A stretch of 64,000 nt of DNA from Rattus norvegicus (GCF_036323735.1 NC_086036.1:23177564-23241563), one strand, 5' to 3'; counted from the stretch's first letter, positions 45,440-58,355 are shown. Numbers and translations are program-made. The notes: generated by a model not told the origin, from the letters alone.

Positions 45440-46266
45440 TATGTCACTGTGCCAAGAGGCAGCATAGGGATCTGAGGTTTGTTAGGAATTTAAAGTTCAG
45501 AAGCTAGAATAATCGCTCTGAAGTTTGAAGAGACCCAAAATGTGTTTGCCAGGGCTGGAGAGCAATGTGAATATGATGTCAACTGTCACCATGCACCAGA
45601 GCCTCAAGTCAAGGTGAACTCTCTTCACCTGTGCTCACTCTCCTTCTTCTTGCCTTGTTGGTGGAAGTGGAATTACTGAGTGCTCATAGTGCTTGATCCA
45701 GCAAAGTCCATGATTCCTACTATTCCCCCTAAACTCACTCCACCTCCAACAATCTGTTTTGATGTTATAAGGGATGTGACAGTGTTCTTGGCCTGTGCCG
45801 AGGCAGAGGGCTGTGTTAATGTCCATGATCTGTACTCCCACTGGAGATCAAGCTGAGGTCGGTGGCACATACTGTCACCTGAGACCATGTGGATGCCTGT
45901 GGTCTGTATTGACTCCAGAAACCATGTAGAAGTTCATGACCCTGCCACTACTGACTGTAAAGAGCAAGAAAGCTACTTTTGAAGTGGTATCAATGACTGC
46001 AGACACACGATTAAGAAAATGGGACCTAGAAGGCTTCTGTGACAACCCCTACTCCCACCCCCACACCAACCCCAAAAGAAGTAACAGCCTATACATAAAG
46101 ACATTAAAGAGAACTCTTAAGATTGGGATAAGAATGCTGATGTGTAGCTCTCCACAACTGATTACTTCAGGAAGGGGCATAAATGGGGAAAGACACTGTT
46201 TTCACTAAGGGGCTGACCCCTGAATGTTTGACCATGCTAGTGAGTATATGGGCAAGAGAAGTTGAA
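45440..46266 (+). repeat. Unclassified dispersed rodent repeat, tentative
   Basis: The stretch has weak internal repetition of the kind 'ccatgtggatgcctgtggtctgt...ccatgtagaagttcatgacc'. It also has blocks such as 'ttgatccagcaaag' and 'agaaggcttctgtgacaac' that I associate with a dispersed murid repeat, but I cannot name its class. A pyrimidine microsatellite follows. No protein is supported. Confidence 0.35.
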
Positions 46267-46269
46267 CTC

Positions 46270-46312
<43 letters not shown>

Positions 46313-46379
46313 TCTCCTCCTCCTCCTCCTCTTCCTCCTCTTCTTCCTCCTCCCCTTTCCCTTCCTCTTCTTCTTCTTT
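46267..46379. repeat. 113-bp uninterrupted polypyrimidine (TCC/TTC)n tract
   Basis: All plus-strand bases from 46267 to 46379 are C or T, mixing TCC, TTC and TTCC units. The poly-Ser/Pro frame across it is an artefact. Confidence 0.95.
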
Positions 46380-46534
46380 AAGGACAGGTCACAAGGGTGG
46401 AGGGTGTGGACCTGAGAAGATTGGGAATTATGATAAGGTTAAATGATCTGAAATTCCAAAATGATCAATAAAAACATTATGCAATGAGTAAAGTAGATAG
46501 AAGAGAAATAGATGACTATGTTTGTGGGGCAGTG

Positions 46535-46920
46535 GACTGTGCCAGGAAACTTGGTAAGATTGAGTGGGTTCAAAAACCCTGGACCCTCAAACCTGAGAAT
46601 GTCTTGACCAGGTCCCTGTCATGTGACCACAGCACCCCATGGAGAGGACCTTGACAATCAGTCAAGTTGGGGCAGTGCCCCAAAGCCCCTCCACATGCAG
46701 ATGAGTCATCCCTCACATCTCAGACCAAGACAATAGAAAGCATCTGCTGTCAGACTTCAACCCACCCCAAAAATGTATATAAGACCCTGTCCACAAAGAA
46801 TAAAGTCATGAGAATTATTTCATCAAAGATCATCTAAGAGTGTCTGTCATACAAGAACTGGGACACTTTTGGAGAAGAGTATTCTCTCCCGAAGCTTTCA
46901 TGGCTGGGAACTGCTCGAAT
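46535..46920 (+). repeat. Possible LTR or promoter-like unit
   Basis: A TATA box 'gtatataagaccc' (46777-46789) is followed 20 bp later by AATAAAG (46800-46806) and a 'tgtctgtcataca' segment. That compressed TATA-to-poly(A) arrangement is typical of an LTR. Both boundaries and the family are uncertain, and no direct repeat was found. Confidence 0.35.
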
Positions 46921-47189
46921 CTGCTGTGATCACTCCCCAACCTCAGCTCCTGCACCCCACAGACTAGATGAGCCCTCCCATTGGCTCCATGTAGTGTCCC
47001 AACTCCATGACCACTCGACCAGGCCAGAGCCAGCGGATCTCTGCAGTGTCCAGTACACAGACAGGCCTATGATAATCAAAATGAACAAATAAAATTTTCT
47101 GATCTTTATAGTTCTCATACTAAGAGTGCAGGTTCATGGTCCTACAGTTCAAAGGTCAACCTCAAATGTTGGTCCTCATGTGTCTTCTT
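46921..47189. other. Unassigned sequence
   Basis: Short stretch without a recognised feature. Confidence 0.4.
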
Positions 47190-47252
47190 TATTTTTTTAA
47201 GACAGGGCCTCTTCATCATTGACCAAGAACTTTACCATATAATCCAGGGTAG

Positions 47253-47257
47253 CTGGC
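47253..47257. repeat. MaLR target-site duplication, left copy
   Basis: ctggc, identical to 47644-47648. Confidence 0.85.
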
Positions 47258-47643
47258 TGTCTTAGGGTTTCCATTGCTGTGAAAAGACACCATGACCAAG
47301 GCAACTCTTACAAAAGAAAACATTTAATTGGGGCTGGCTTACAGTCTCAAAGGTGCAGTCCATTATCATCATGGCAGGAAGCATGGCAGCATGTAACCAG
47401 ACATGGTGCTAGAGAGCCAAGAGTTCTATATCTTGATCCAAAGGCAACCAGGAAAGAACTCTCATTCCACATTGGGCAGAGCCTGAGCATAGGACCTCAA
47501 AGCCCACCCCCACAGTGGCATATTTCCTCCAAAAAGGCCACACCTATCCTAATAAGGACAAGTCTCCGAATAGTGTTACTCCCCGTGGCCCAAGCATCCA
47601 AACATATGAGTCTATGGGGGCCAAACCCTTTCAAACCACAACA
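47258..47643 (-). repeat. ERVL-MaLR (MT-like) solo LTR with perfect TSD
   Basis: On the minus strand it starts tgttgtggtttgaaag and ends aaaccctaagaca, with blocks 'ttggcccccatagactcat', 'gatgataatggactgcacc' and 'caattaaatgttttctttt', the last holding the poly(A)-signal region. The flanking 5-bp repeats ctggc are identical. It is a solo LTR, so internal sequence was probably lost by LTR-LTR recombination. The 154-codon frame at 47279-47743 is antisense to it and not a gene. Confidence 0.9.
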
Positions 47644-47648
47644 CTGGC
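47644..47648. repeat. MaLR target-site duplication, right copy
   Basis: ctggc, identical to 47253-47257. Confidence 0.85.
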
Positions 47649-47814
47649 ATAGGAGTTTCCAAGGAATTATCGCTGCTTCCCTTAGCACAGCATTGTGTTT
47701 ACTGGTATGTGCTGTTGTGCTAAGCTTTCAACTTGGGTTCTGAGTTCTGAACTAAATTTTATTCTCATGCTTATGAGACAAGCACTTTACCATTGAGCTA
47801 CCCACCCCCACCCA

Positions 47815-48713
47815 GAAGATTACCTTTTAAAAATATAATCAGCTCTGTGTCAATCCTATACGCAGCCCATAATTGCAATATCTAATGTGTTTATATAGCT
47901 GGATAGATTTTTAATGTATTTGAATTCACCCATCCAAGTGAACACTATTTTAATTTAATCCCTACAGAACAGTATAGCAGCAGTCATGATAGCGATTCAC
48001 TAAAAAGTGTCTAAAATGTCTCAGTAGCACTTACGAACTCTAATCACAACATGCAGAACACAACTCTCATGAATTTACTGTGTTATATATTGTTTATTTT
48101 CTCATTCGACTGAAAAAAGCATCCTTTGGCCATACTCCAGTAAAAGAGCACCCAACGAGACCATGGAACACTGCTCTCAGAAAACCAGAATCTGTGGACT
48201 AAGTGCTCAATACAACAGACCCATTGGTCCCCACTTGGAGGACATAAGGTAAGACTCTTACAAAAGCTTTGTATAAGTCAGAGAGCTCAAAAGGGACTAA
48301 AAACCCTAACTCACATTCTTTAGACCTAGATCACAGCAGTACCCCACAATCCTGGTGCCAACTTGAGTGGTCACTGCATTACTTACACTGTTTGCTTTTG
48401 ATTTATTCAGGCTGTGACTTTTCCCTAGTTCTTGCCTCTTAAAAGAAATGGTTTAACTTAATTTTGACTTTTCCAAGATTCCTCCATCTGAAAGACTTTT
48501 AATTTTTAAAATGGTTTTTTTGGATTTTAAGGTGATAGAATATTTTAAAGAGAACTTTTAATGTGTTTGAATTTGTAAGGACTGTGGGGGACTTTTTAAG
48601 TTATTTATGTTTTATATTATGATATAAATATTAGCATTCCATCCTAGGGATAAATGAAAAAGGAAAGGAAATTGGTGTGCTTGTTTGTCAAATTAACAAT
48701 GGGTCAGTTATAC
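47815..48713. other. Unassigned sequence
   Basis: AT-rich, no recognised feature. Confidence 0.4.
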
Positions 48714-49092
48714 TGGCTACTTTCACATCAACTTGACAGAAGCTAGAGTCATGAATGGGTAAGAAATCTCATTTGAGAAAAAGGCTTCATAAGATGCAGC
48801 TGTAAGGTATATTCTTAGTGATCAATGGGAGATTGTGGTGGACCATTCAGGGCTGGTGGTCCTGAGTTCTATAAGAAAGCAGTCTGAGGAAGCCATGGGA
48901 GCAAATCAGTAAGTATCATCCTCCATGGCCGCTGCATCGGCTCCTGTCTTCAGGTTCCTGCCCTGTGTGAGTTCCTGTCCACAATACCTTTAATGATGAA
49001 CTGTTATATGGAACTGTGAGTGAAATAAACCCTTTCCTTTCCAAGTTGCTTTTGCTCATGGTGTTTCATCATAGCAATAGTTATCCTAACAC
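48714..49092 (+). repeat. MaLR-like LTR of uncertain family
   Basis: It starts tggctactttcacatcaac and has 'gggctggtggtcctgagtt', 'ataagaaagcagtctgagg', a 'gaaataaaccctttccttt' poly(A) signal and an end 'agcaatagttatcctaaca'. This organisation parallels MaLR LTRs. The repeat is common in murid genomes, but I am not sure of its library name. Confidence 0.6.
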
Positions 49093-49227
49093 ACACACAC
49101 ACACACACACAAATACATATACACACTGTGTGTGTATACATTATAAAACATATACATATACAAAACATATACATATACAAAACATATACATATACATGCA
49201 CATGCACATGCACATACACATACATCA
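49089..49227. repeat. (CA)n and (CATATA)n/(CATGCA)n repeats
   Basis: A perfect CA run at 49089-49111 is followed by tandem units of acatatacatatacaaa and then catgca/catacac, extending directly from the LTR end. Confidence 0.88.
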
Positions 49228-50652
49228 GGGTGACACAAACTGCTTGAGAAGTTCTTACAAGAAATTCAGTTGTCATTATCAATTCCTCTCTGAGATTCTA
49301 CTGGTGCCTTCTGAGCTGAAGCCCATCCAACTAGATGAAGACAGAACAGGACCAAAAGGTGAAATGGGTCAGAGTCATCACTAAAGCTACAAGAGGCAGG
49401 GGAAGGAATCTGGAACCACCGAAGAGGGTACACACTAAGACAAATAGTTCAATGTGATGAGGAGACATGTTTTATATAAAGGGCTCTAGATCTGTGTATA
49501 TTCAGTTTCCTTTCTGTATCCAAAGGTTAATAAACATACATGAGCCTTCTAAGAGGTCTCCTAAAAGTAAAACCTAGTGATTATTAAAACTTTAAAAACA
49601 AATTCTACTCTATTATTTGAACTATTGTTTGAAGAATATGGTTTTCCATTTCAGGAATTTTGTGTGATTCTATTAGAGATGATACCCTACAAAGATTCAG
49701 AAAATTATGTTAGATTTAATAGCTTCTAGCTTTTAGAGGACAAATACATCTTAATGGATTATTTTTGCTACAGAAAATCTTGGCTCGGGACATTTGTTCT
49801 AAGTAGCAGAATTTCAGTTCAGAGTTCTATAGAAAATTAGGAATTAGATTTGAAAGTCATTTGTAGATCAATCAGTTTATTAATGGACACAGGCTTTTGT
49901 CTTTTGCTTGTTAATTATGATCAAAATCAGAGCAGTGATTTGGACTAGTAAGCCATCAGCGATGCTGTAGAAAAATAGTCAAGGAAAATGTGATAGCAGG
50001 AAAGCAAGTCCTTGGCAGAGAGACTAGGGAGAGATGCTAATGTAACTGATCTAATTAGCTGTGAATAATGGATATCTGAGAGGGGAAAGTAGGGCAGGGC
50101 AAAAGGAAGCATTGAATGGAAATAAGAGTTGCTAGTTTAATGGAGGCAGTGGTTGATATGGAAAAAAGACTTCATAAATGCATAGATGTAGGAGAAATTA
50201 CAGGGATGGTAATTTCATCAGAGGGAAAGAATCCTTGGTAACATGATGGGTGGATTAACTTGGAGAAGCCAGTGGTGGAAGATGTGTTCGCTTGCTTCTG
50301 TAGAGTAATAGTGGTGGAAACACTGAAGAGTTCTGTCCTACAGATACTCACATTTGCCTGATCTATGATCTCAGAACTCAGGCACATCAATGATCTCATG
50401 TGTGTACCTTTATTCTGACCCCATCCTAAATGTCCGAAAGAAAGGTTGTAGGCTCTATTGAAGACTGAAAGTACAGAACACGAGTATACATGGTGTGAAT
50501 CCATGTTCAGAGTTCCTTTTCCAGCCTTAAAAATAGGAATAGCGGTTTTTTTTGTTGGAAGTATGAAAAGAGTTTCACGTTGTAAGCAACATGTAAGCCA
50601 TTTGTTTAATAAATTGATTCTTAATTGAGGAGACATAGAACGTTGTCAGTTT
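49228..50652. other. Unassigned sequence
   Basis: AT-rich. A 154-codon minus-strand frame (50172-50636) is the second-longest frame outside known repeats. Its product has no motif I recognise, and I do not call it a gene. Confidence 0.4.
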
Positions 50653-50880
50653 GGGCCTAGACAGATTGCTGGGCAGTTAACAGCACTTTATACTCTTGCA
50701 AAGGACCCGGGTTCAGGTTCCAGAACCTACTTGGTGGCCCACAAGCATCAAATATTCTAGTTACAGGGGATCTAAGGACCCCTTTTAACCTCTGCAGACA
50801 CCAGTCATACCACTGTAGCACAGATACGCATATAGGAAAAATATAAACATTAAATAAAATTTGAAAAATTTAAAAACAAG
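50653..50880 (+). repeat. B2/B3 SINE
   Basis: 'gctgggcagttaacagcac', 'gacccgggttcaggttcc' (box B region of the tRNA-derived promoter), 'ttggtggcccacaagcatc' and an end in 'taaataaaatttgaaaaa' match the B2/B3 body in order. It is diverged. Confidence 0.8.
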
Positions 50881-53800
50881 GCTATCAATGTGACAGCAAT
50901 GTTTTACATTAAAAGATGTTAGCAAGCAGCAAGTTTGAAGTATTAAATACTGGTATAATTTCAGAAACTCTGACAGTTTTAGGAATAGATTCTTGAGTTA
51001 AACATATGTATGAACTGGGAAGTTTTAACATCGGTCTTTGCCGATACAGGAATCTACTTTGCAATGGGATCAACTTTTTCAGAGTTGAAGTTACTGAAAA
51101 GTGGACCAGGTGAGAAGTATGAAGTAGACTGATAAATTCTAACCAAGTTAAGACTGAAGCAGCTAAGACATTGAGGAGACATCAAGCTCTGACCTAGAAT
51201 GCCCTGGGAGAAACACAAATGAGATTTTGGACAGAAGCCTCATGAGGAATATATTTTGTGCTGATCTGTAGGCTTGATAAGAACAGAGTACGCTGGGTTC
51301 TGTGTACTGGACCAGCAACTACAGGCCCTCAGCAAATGCCTATTTTAGAATAGCATAAAGGCTCTACTTTTTAAATTAACACTGAAAACATTTTGAAGAG
51401 AGTAAGTCAATAAAAATTAACTGAAAGTGGCAGATCACACAATATTTCAATATTTTGTTTCCATAATTAGTCAAACAGTGGTGTGATTCTTTGGTAAGAA
51501 TTCATATGAAAGTCGATAGATGAAATTATGAGATGTGTACCAGGTGACAAAGCACGTAAGCAATACCTAGCATGTTACTGAGGGAAAGGTCAAAGTTTAG
51601 CTTCCACTGAAGGATTTTAAGACAAAGGAGAAAGTGAAACTTCAGAAGCAAAGACAAAGAACGGAAGCATAAAATAGAGAGTGAGATGTAAGCAAGTACA
51701 TTATCACACTTGTTCATAATGGTTTACATTAAAACAGGCCCCAGGGAAACAAGATTGCCTTTCAGAAATTACTTCTTACACTTCTAGTTTTGCCTCTGGC
51801 TTATAGCATTACAAATAGTGATCTGAAAAGAGCTACAACCACTACAGAGGAAAGGCATAAAATATCCTAAGATGTCCCAGACATTAGTTTCCTCTTTTCT
51901 AAGCCTGCCAAGAAATCTAAATCACTTGAAGATACATTTTGAGAAGCCTGAACTATAAGATTTCACCTGAAAAAGAATCTGACTAAATTTGGAATTATAC
52001 AGAGTCCAGTTCATTGGAATTTAAGACTTCAATGAGATTGTTTTACCAAGAAACGTTTTATTACTTTTCTCCCTGAAAATTTCACTGAACTCCTTAAAAT
52101 TCATTGAGAAAAGAGCATTTTATGTTCTGATTTTTAAAAATATAAGTAATGAGCTATTAATAGTCCTGAGTTAGTTTATGAAATCACAGAAACTAAATAT
52201 CTAGAAGTTCCTATCAAGAAAGAACTTAGAATCAAAGGAAGACTTAAACTCTGAGACAACCTAACAGCCAGTGTCACTTCTTGAGAAGCTAAAGGGAAAA
52301 CATATGTACAATTTTCAAAACAAATTTTCTCCCAACTTCTTTGTAAAAAAGAATTGTACCATAAGTGGACAACTAAAACCTGCAGAGCTAACACACTTGG
52401 GTGGAGGACTCTCCCTTCTTGGTAATTACTGCAACCCCAAGTCTTCCCTGGGTGACATAATGTTTTAAGTGAAATAGCGTGTCTTAGTCATGAGAGCCGC
52501 GCTTCGACATTCCAGCACCTGTCAACATTGCTCTCTCTGCACTTGGTCTCAATATTGGAGGTGATTTTTGTGACGATAAAGAAAATCATGTCTGCTGTTC
52601 ACAACTACGGCCATGACCTTGGTCCAACTTTTGCAAAAGAATCCAGTCTTAATTTGAGTACAGACAATCATAATCACAGACCTTTGGTCTTTTCTACCGA
52701 GTGTATATCATCTTCAGCCACTGACCAAATCTCCATTTATTTGATCCAAGTACTCCTCCACTTGACATGCTTCACTGTGTCCACTATTTGAAACCAGTCA
52801 GATAACTATTATAATCTATTAGCCACGGTACTCTATTTGGCTTCTCAGAAGTGAAAAAATCCATATCATGCCAAGAAGATAATCAAACAAGATTGCAAGG
52901 CTGTCTGTCAATGGAAAAAGGAAAGCTAGAGGTATGGAAAACTGGAGAGACATTTTTAATAAGATCCCTGATACTTTCTTCCACTTATAAATACACTGTG
53001 CTGAAATTTTACTCATTTAAATGATAAATGTGACTGCTAGAATAACTGCTACATTTGTAATAAGATAGATTTTTGGAGTGATTTCATGGTTGTAGTATGC
53101 CAAAGAGACTGATAAGGGAGCCAAAGGAAGAGTTCTATAGAGCTGAGGATTCTCCAAACACCAATCACTGCTGAGAGTTCTCTCTGTTACAAAGGCTTGA
53201 AAGTTCTAATCCCCACAATGTTTAAGAAGAAAAGCAGTAAAGAGCACTTATATTTCAAGTCATGCAAAAACACCAGGAAGAGGTTGCTAGCCAAGCAAAC
53301 ACAGCTCAGTCAGCATCTGCTGTAGTAATCGTAGAGGTTTTGTGCTAGATAAGCTTGTTCAAGAATAATCTTTGATGTCACAAAGTTATTTCGAGATTAT
53401 CTTAATCCTTTGCTTATAGAGTTAACTATAGATTTTTGTTGTTTTGTTTTTATTGGCCCTGAGACTCGTTATTTTTATAGTCAACAATCTTCTCATTGTC
53501 TTCAGCATAAGGGAAAATTCCCACTTTGCTCTGCAAACTTCTATAAGCCAAAGTGATTTCTTCCCCATCCATCTCTTAAACCTTCTATCTGCAAACATGA
53601 GAAGAGAAAAAGGAGCAGAAGAAAAAATTAAAAGACAAAGAAATAACATGAACAGCAGCACCAAATATACACGACATTCAAAGTTAGCATCTGCATTCCT
53701 GGTTTTCAATTTTAATTCATTTCAATATTTCCATTTTCTATCACAATTGTTCATTCAAAGCCATCCTTTCTCTTTAGAATCCAGATTAAAATTACCTTCT

Positions 53801-54206
53801 TCATAGAAACATGAAAATAATTTGATGATTTGCTTAGCAGGAAACTATGAGTGTGCTTAATCTGCTTCTAGATAGTTAAGGTATAAGTGTACAGTTACTA
53901 ATATTTAATAAGGAATGGTTAATCTGGGAGTACACTCGGGAACTACAGGAGTGGTGACCTCCTGGTTTGACTCAGTATTTATGTAGATTTTATTTGCCCT
54001 GTTCTGTACCGCAAATCATCAAAGGGAGAGAATTAACTCCAATAACTTGCTCTACCTCATTAAGCACAGAAGATATTTGTTCAATGCCTCGGTAAAACAC
54101 CAGTGGAAAAGCTGTGCTACGCGTCAGTAAGTTTTTCTTTTCTTTTTTTTTTTAATTATGTCAAAGATCATGAAATAAGAAACTAAGTTCAGAACACTAA
54201 GCTTCT
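50881..54206. other. Long unassigned AT-rich stretch
   Basis: About 3.3 kb without a recognised repeat. Overlapping frames on opposite strands near 53422-53806 show no motif. It is probably single-copy DNA. Confidence 0.4.
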
Positions 54207-54221
54207 AAAACAATGCATGAA
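54207..54221. repeat. L1 target-site duplication, left copy
   Basis: aaaacaatgcatgaa. The right copy at 54554-54568 is aaaacaaggcatgaa, with one mismatch. Confidence 0.8.
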
Positions 54222-54553
54222 CCCCATAAAAACAACAATGCCAACCAACCAGAGCTTCCAGGGACTAAACCACTACCCAAAGACTATACACGGACTGACC
54301 CAGGCCTCCAACTACATAAGTAGCAGAGAATAGCCTTCTTGGGGCATCATGGGAAGGGGAAGTCCTTGGTCCTGCCAAGGTTGGACCCATACTGCAGGGG
54401 AATATGGGGAGGGGCAATAAGGGGAGATGTATAGGGGGGATACCCATATATGCAAGGGGAAAGGGAGAGAATGGGGGCTTATAGACAGGAAACTGGGAAG
54501 GGGAATAACCTTTGAAATGTAAGTAAAGAAATATATCTAATAAAACACTTAAA
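54222..54553 (+). mobile_element. Very short 5'-truncated LINE-1 3' stub
   Basis: 332 bp of L1 3' UTR from 'ccccataaaaacaacaatg' through a G-rich tract (54397-54475) and 'ggaataacctttgaaatg' to an A-rich tail. A 15-bp duplication flanks it. Confidence 0.9.
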
Positions 54554-54568
54554 AAAACAAGGCATGAA
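54554..54568. repeat. L1 target-site duplication, right copy
   Basis: One mismatch to 54207-54221. Confidence 0.8.
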
Positions 54569-56774
54569 ATCTGATATTGAAGAATGAAACACACACACCA
54601 TTTGCATTAATAGAAAGATTTGTTCATGCTCCAATAAAACTTTATTTATAAAATAAACAAGGGAGGGCTGAATCAGTATGGGCCATGTGTGTATTTTGCT
54701 ATACCCTCTTCTACAGGTTCCTCTTTTCCTTAGTTGGGTTTCCTTGAGGCAGAGCCTGAGCCAAGGATTTGGGCTCCTACAGAACATCTAAAAGATAAGG
54801 AAGAAAAATGAGCTCTGTGAAGTGAATTCCCAGAGGCCTCGGAACTCTCTCATCCAGCATGGGGGCAGTGAAGCCATTCTGGAGCAGCAAAACCTTGGAG
54901 GATTACCAGTCAGGATAACAAAACAGGTTCTGTAACTCCCCTCTACCCATCCATCATTTGCTGTGAGGGTTGCAGAAGGCAGGTGTATGTTGCAATATCC
55001 AGTATTCTTATTATCTTCTGTCAGTCTCTACAAAAGGACACATGACACACATGTGATATAAATTAATGAAAATAGAGGAAATTATGTAGAATTACAATCT
55101 AGTTATTCATCTATGTGATGACATGTGCATCACCTGTATTCTCTGGCCTCCCCCCTCTCCACATGCCCCACCCAGAGCTGGCTCTGGTATTTTATATGAA
55201 GTCAGGGCTCATAAGCTGCCAAAATTCAAAGCCTGCTAGAGGTGTTGATCCCAAACCAAAGGTCCAGGTGCCACTTCTGCCAGCTCATACTTATTAAAAT
55301 GTAGTCCAAAGCCAGTCCATATTCAGTGTGTAAAGACATGAGTCCTTATCAGTCCTGGGATTGGATTATTGGGTTCTTTACCACATATTACAGGGCTCTG
55401 CTGTCTTACTGGCCTCTGGAGATCTTGTCTCAGATTACCTAGACTTCTGTCAACCCCTTGTATCATTCATTTTGGATGAGGCTAAAGTGTTGTGAGTTAG
55501 CACTCATATGGATAAACTCTACTGGAGCTGCTCTGCCAGCCCCGCTGTGCCTCATCCCTTCACTCCTAGACACTCTTCAAGGCTCACTCAAGTTATCCCT
55601 CCCTTTGTCCCAGGGTCCACACAACCTGCCCTTCCTTTCATCACTCAATGGAGGATCAATCCTCTGTTCATCATCTCACTCCTCTCACTCTGCAAACACC
55701 ACATGGGAAGGTGCTGGCTTTGGTTACTGATTGGCTATCTGATAAGGCCTAGAATGTGAAGACATTTGTCAAGAACATGTCAGTTGTAATTTGGCATATA
55801 TTCCATGTATACATTTATCTTGAGAGAATAATAAACTTCTGTAATCATGCATGCTAATGTCAATATTGTTTATCTTCTATTCTTCATCTACATTTGAAAT
55901 CTGGTGTCTTCAATGAAGAAAAATCACTATCTAAATATATTTTATGTATATCCATTTACTGACACTAGAACAGAAAAGAGGAATATGAAGCACACACAAA
56001 TTTTGCATGTGTGTACATAAAGATACGGTGGGATGGTCCTTCCAAAAGTGGTTTATTGAAAAATGAGAGATTGCCAAAATAATTAAGAAGATGGTAAAAA
56101 AATAATGTATTTCCAATAATGTATTTCCTCGTTTTATTCCAGCCTCTCTTTTCCCTGAGAGCAAGCCCAGGCCCCCTTTGTTTCTTCTAACTTCTGTGTA
56201 TTCGCTGAGATTCTTGGACCTCTGTCTCATAGTGCCTTGAATTTCCATTTTCATGAGTTTTCAGACCATCCCTTGATACTTGTCATAGCTGATTGACATT
56301 GGCCACTCATTGGCAGTTTGATATGACTGCTGAATTCTGAAACACCTCCATGCGTTCTGTCTGTCAGGTCACTGGATTGGCTGTTACCACTGCATATTCT
56401 TCAATTGGAAAAGTTTTATGACTTAGTAACAAAAATACTCCATTTTAAATATATATTTACTACATTTCTTCTCCTCAAACATCTCCCTTAGGTGTCCTAC
56501 AGCTACTATTCACGGTAATCAGTTTTGTTACTTACATCAGCTAACCTGTGAGGACATAAGAAACTTGTAGTAGATGTTAAGCTGTACTGTTAGATTTCTC
56601 ATGCCAAATCAAGCGTATTGTTGTGAAGAACCATTGACATTTATTGTTTTGGAAATTTCTAAGGAAATTTCCCCAAAGTTCTACCTCTATTTTCACCAGT
56701 TGAAAACCCAACACAGGTTTTTAGACCAGGTAGGTTTGCACACGCTCTAACCTGAAAGTTAAATGCCTACAGGA
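54569..56774. other. Unassigned sequence
   Basis: No gene is recognised. The segment near 54630-54690 ('ccaataaaactttatttata') resembles the end of an old mammal-wide DNA transposon, but the match is too short to call. Confidence 0.4.
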
Positions 56775-57102
56775 GGCCATGGGGTTAAATCTTGGCCCCC
56801 AGTGTGAAACTCCTGAAAGCAGTTGAAACTGCTTTGATTTGCAAGGATTTGAGGCCCCAAAGGATGTCTTTGGTCACTGAGTACGTACTACTCTCCTTAT
56901 TTACTTCACTTTCTGGATGTGGGCTAAGTATCTGCTGAGGTGTACTGCCTTGACACATGACCAGAGAAGAGGCACCAATCAACCATAAACTGACCCTTCA
57001 ACATGACAAACAAGCCCCCTGTCCATACACACCAATCATGATAGGATCACTGATAGGATCATGGTGTTCTGTGACAGAACACTGGTTGGTACAGTACTAG
57101 AT
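56775..57102 (+). repeat. Decayed MaLR-like LTR
   Basis: 'cttggcccccagtgtgaaac', 'ggatttgaggccccaaagg', 'cttcactttctggatgtgg', 'accagagaagaggcaccaa' and the end 'catggtgttctgtgacagaa' follow the order of an old rodent MaLR LTR. No flanking duplication is visible, and the exact ends are guesses. Confidence 0.5.
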
Positions 57103-58189
57103 TAGGTCACTACGTGTATGAGCCTGAATATTTTATAATTTGATTTCAAAAACTGTAAGAGCCGATCCTTCACTGCTTTTCAGCACTAACCATAAAACTT
57201 TAACCGTCACTCAGCAGTGACAGATGATTCATCTTGGAAACCTGGAAATGATTCAACCTTGGAAAGCTGTTGAACCATATAATGTGTATCACAAAGACAT
57301 CTGGCACTTGAGAAAAGGACCCTGAGTTAGCCAGCAAAGGCTTCTTCATAGATGAACAGATTTGCTAGTTCACAGCAAATCATGTAACAGCCATCTTCTC
57401 CTACACCAAATACTACCCTCAACACATCAAGTTTCTCTTTAAAATATAGATTAATAATCTTTTCTTATATGTGGATATTCATACTGTCATTTGTATTTCA
57501 GCTGTAATAAGTTTATTTGAACATTTTATGCCTTAAGGGAAAACTGTACATTAGGTCTTAGTATCTCTCAATGAAGTCTATTCATAGCTTATTTATCTGT
57601 ATTGGCAAGTTTATTTTCTCTCCAAAATATTTGAGTCTACTAAAAAATGCTGAGTTCAGCTTAGTGTGAAGCTAAACAATATTAACCAAAATGCTATCTC
57701 TATATTGATAAGATTTTTTTAAAACCTGTCATTTCATATTTAATTCTCTTAGGTTTTTGGAAATTGGAATTATCATTACCCCAAAGCCATATTTTGTATT
57801 CAAAAGATTACCTTACTGTGCTGGTAGATAAATTTATAGTTACTATTTTTTAATTAATACTTAAAATTACATCGATACTTACATACAAGGAAATCATGTT
57901 TCATCTCATAAATAAACATGTTTAAGCAAAGTTCTGATTCCTTGGTGATCCTTTCAGATCCTTACTTACAAGTAGGAAGAACAAACACCTGGCACCCCTG
58001 TCTTCATTCTGTGTCTCTGTTTTGGCTGAAGCACAGATGAGTGATTGTTCTTAACTTTTACTCTTGACGTGATGTGTAGAGAGACAGGTCATAAGACAGA
58101 CAAGCCCCTCCTCCAAGGGAGGATTAATCCATGATGGAGAGGCTGCACTCTCGCAGATTAAGAATCAGGAACTAAATGCAATGAACATA
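57103..58189. other. Unassigned AT-rich sequence
   Basis: No recognised feature. Confidence 0.4.
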
Positions 58190-58355
58190 CAGTGTAAGGG
58201 AATATCAGGGTAGGGAGGTGGGAAGGGGTGGATGGATAGGTGGGGGAACATCCTCATAGAAAAAGGGGGAGGGGAGGGGAGGGGGAGTTTATAGATGGGA
58301 AACTGGGAAAGAGAATAACATTTGAAATGTAAATAAAAAATATCCAATAAAAAAA
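58190..58355 (+). mobile_element. LINE-1 3' stub, 166 bp
   Basis: The extreme 3' end of a murid L1: a G-rich tract (58198-58290), then 'ggaaactgggaaagagaata', 'acatttgaaatgtaaata' and an A-run. No duplication was recognised. Confidence 0.8.

Larger units (their letters stand above)
47190..47814 (-). repeat. B4-like SINE interrupted by an LTR
   Basis: On the minus strand the right end (47770-47814: 'caagcactttaccattgagc') is the tRNA-related half. The left end (47190-47257: 'tttttttaagacagggcct') is the B1-like half. The MaLR LTR at 47258-47643 splits it, so the SINE is older than the LTR. Confidence 0.65.

Noticed and set aside
47279..47743. 154-codon open frame (+)
   Set aside because: It reads antisense through a MaLR solo LTR and a SINE, so it is not a gene.
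50172..50636. 154-codon open frame (-)
   Set aside because: Product has no recognised motif and lies in AT-rich non-repeat DNA. It fits a chance frame.
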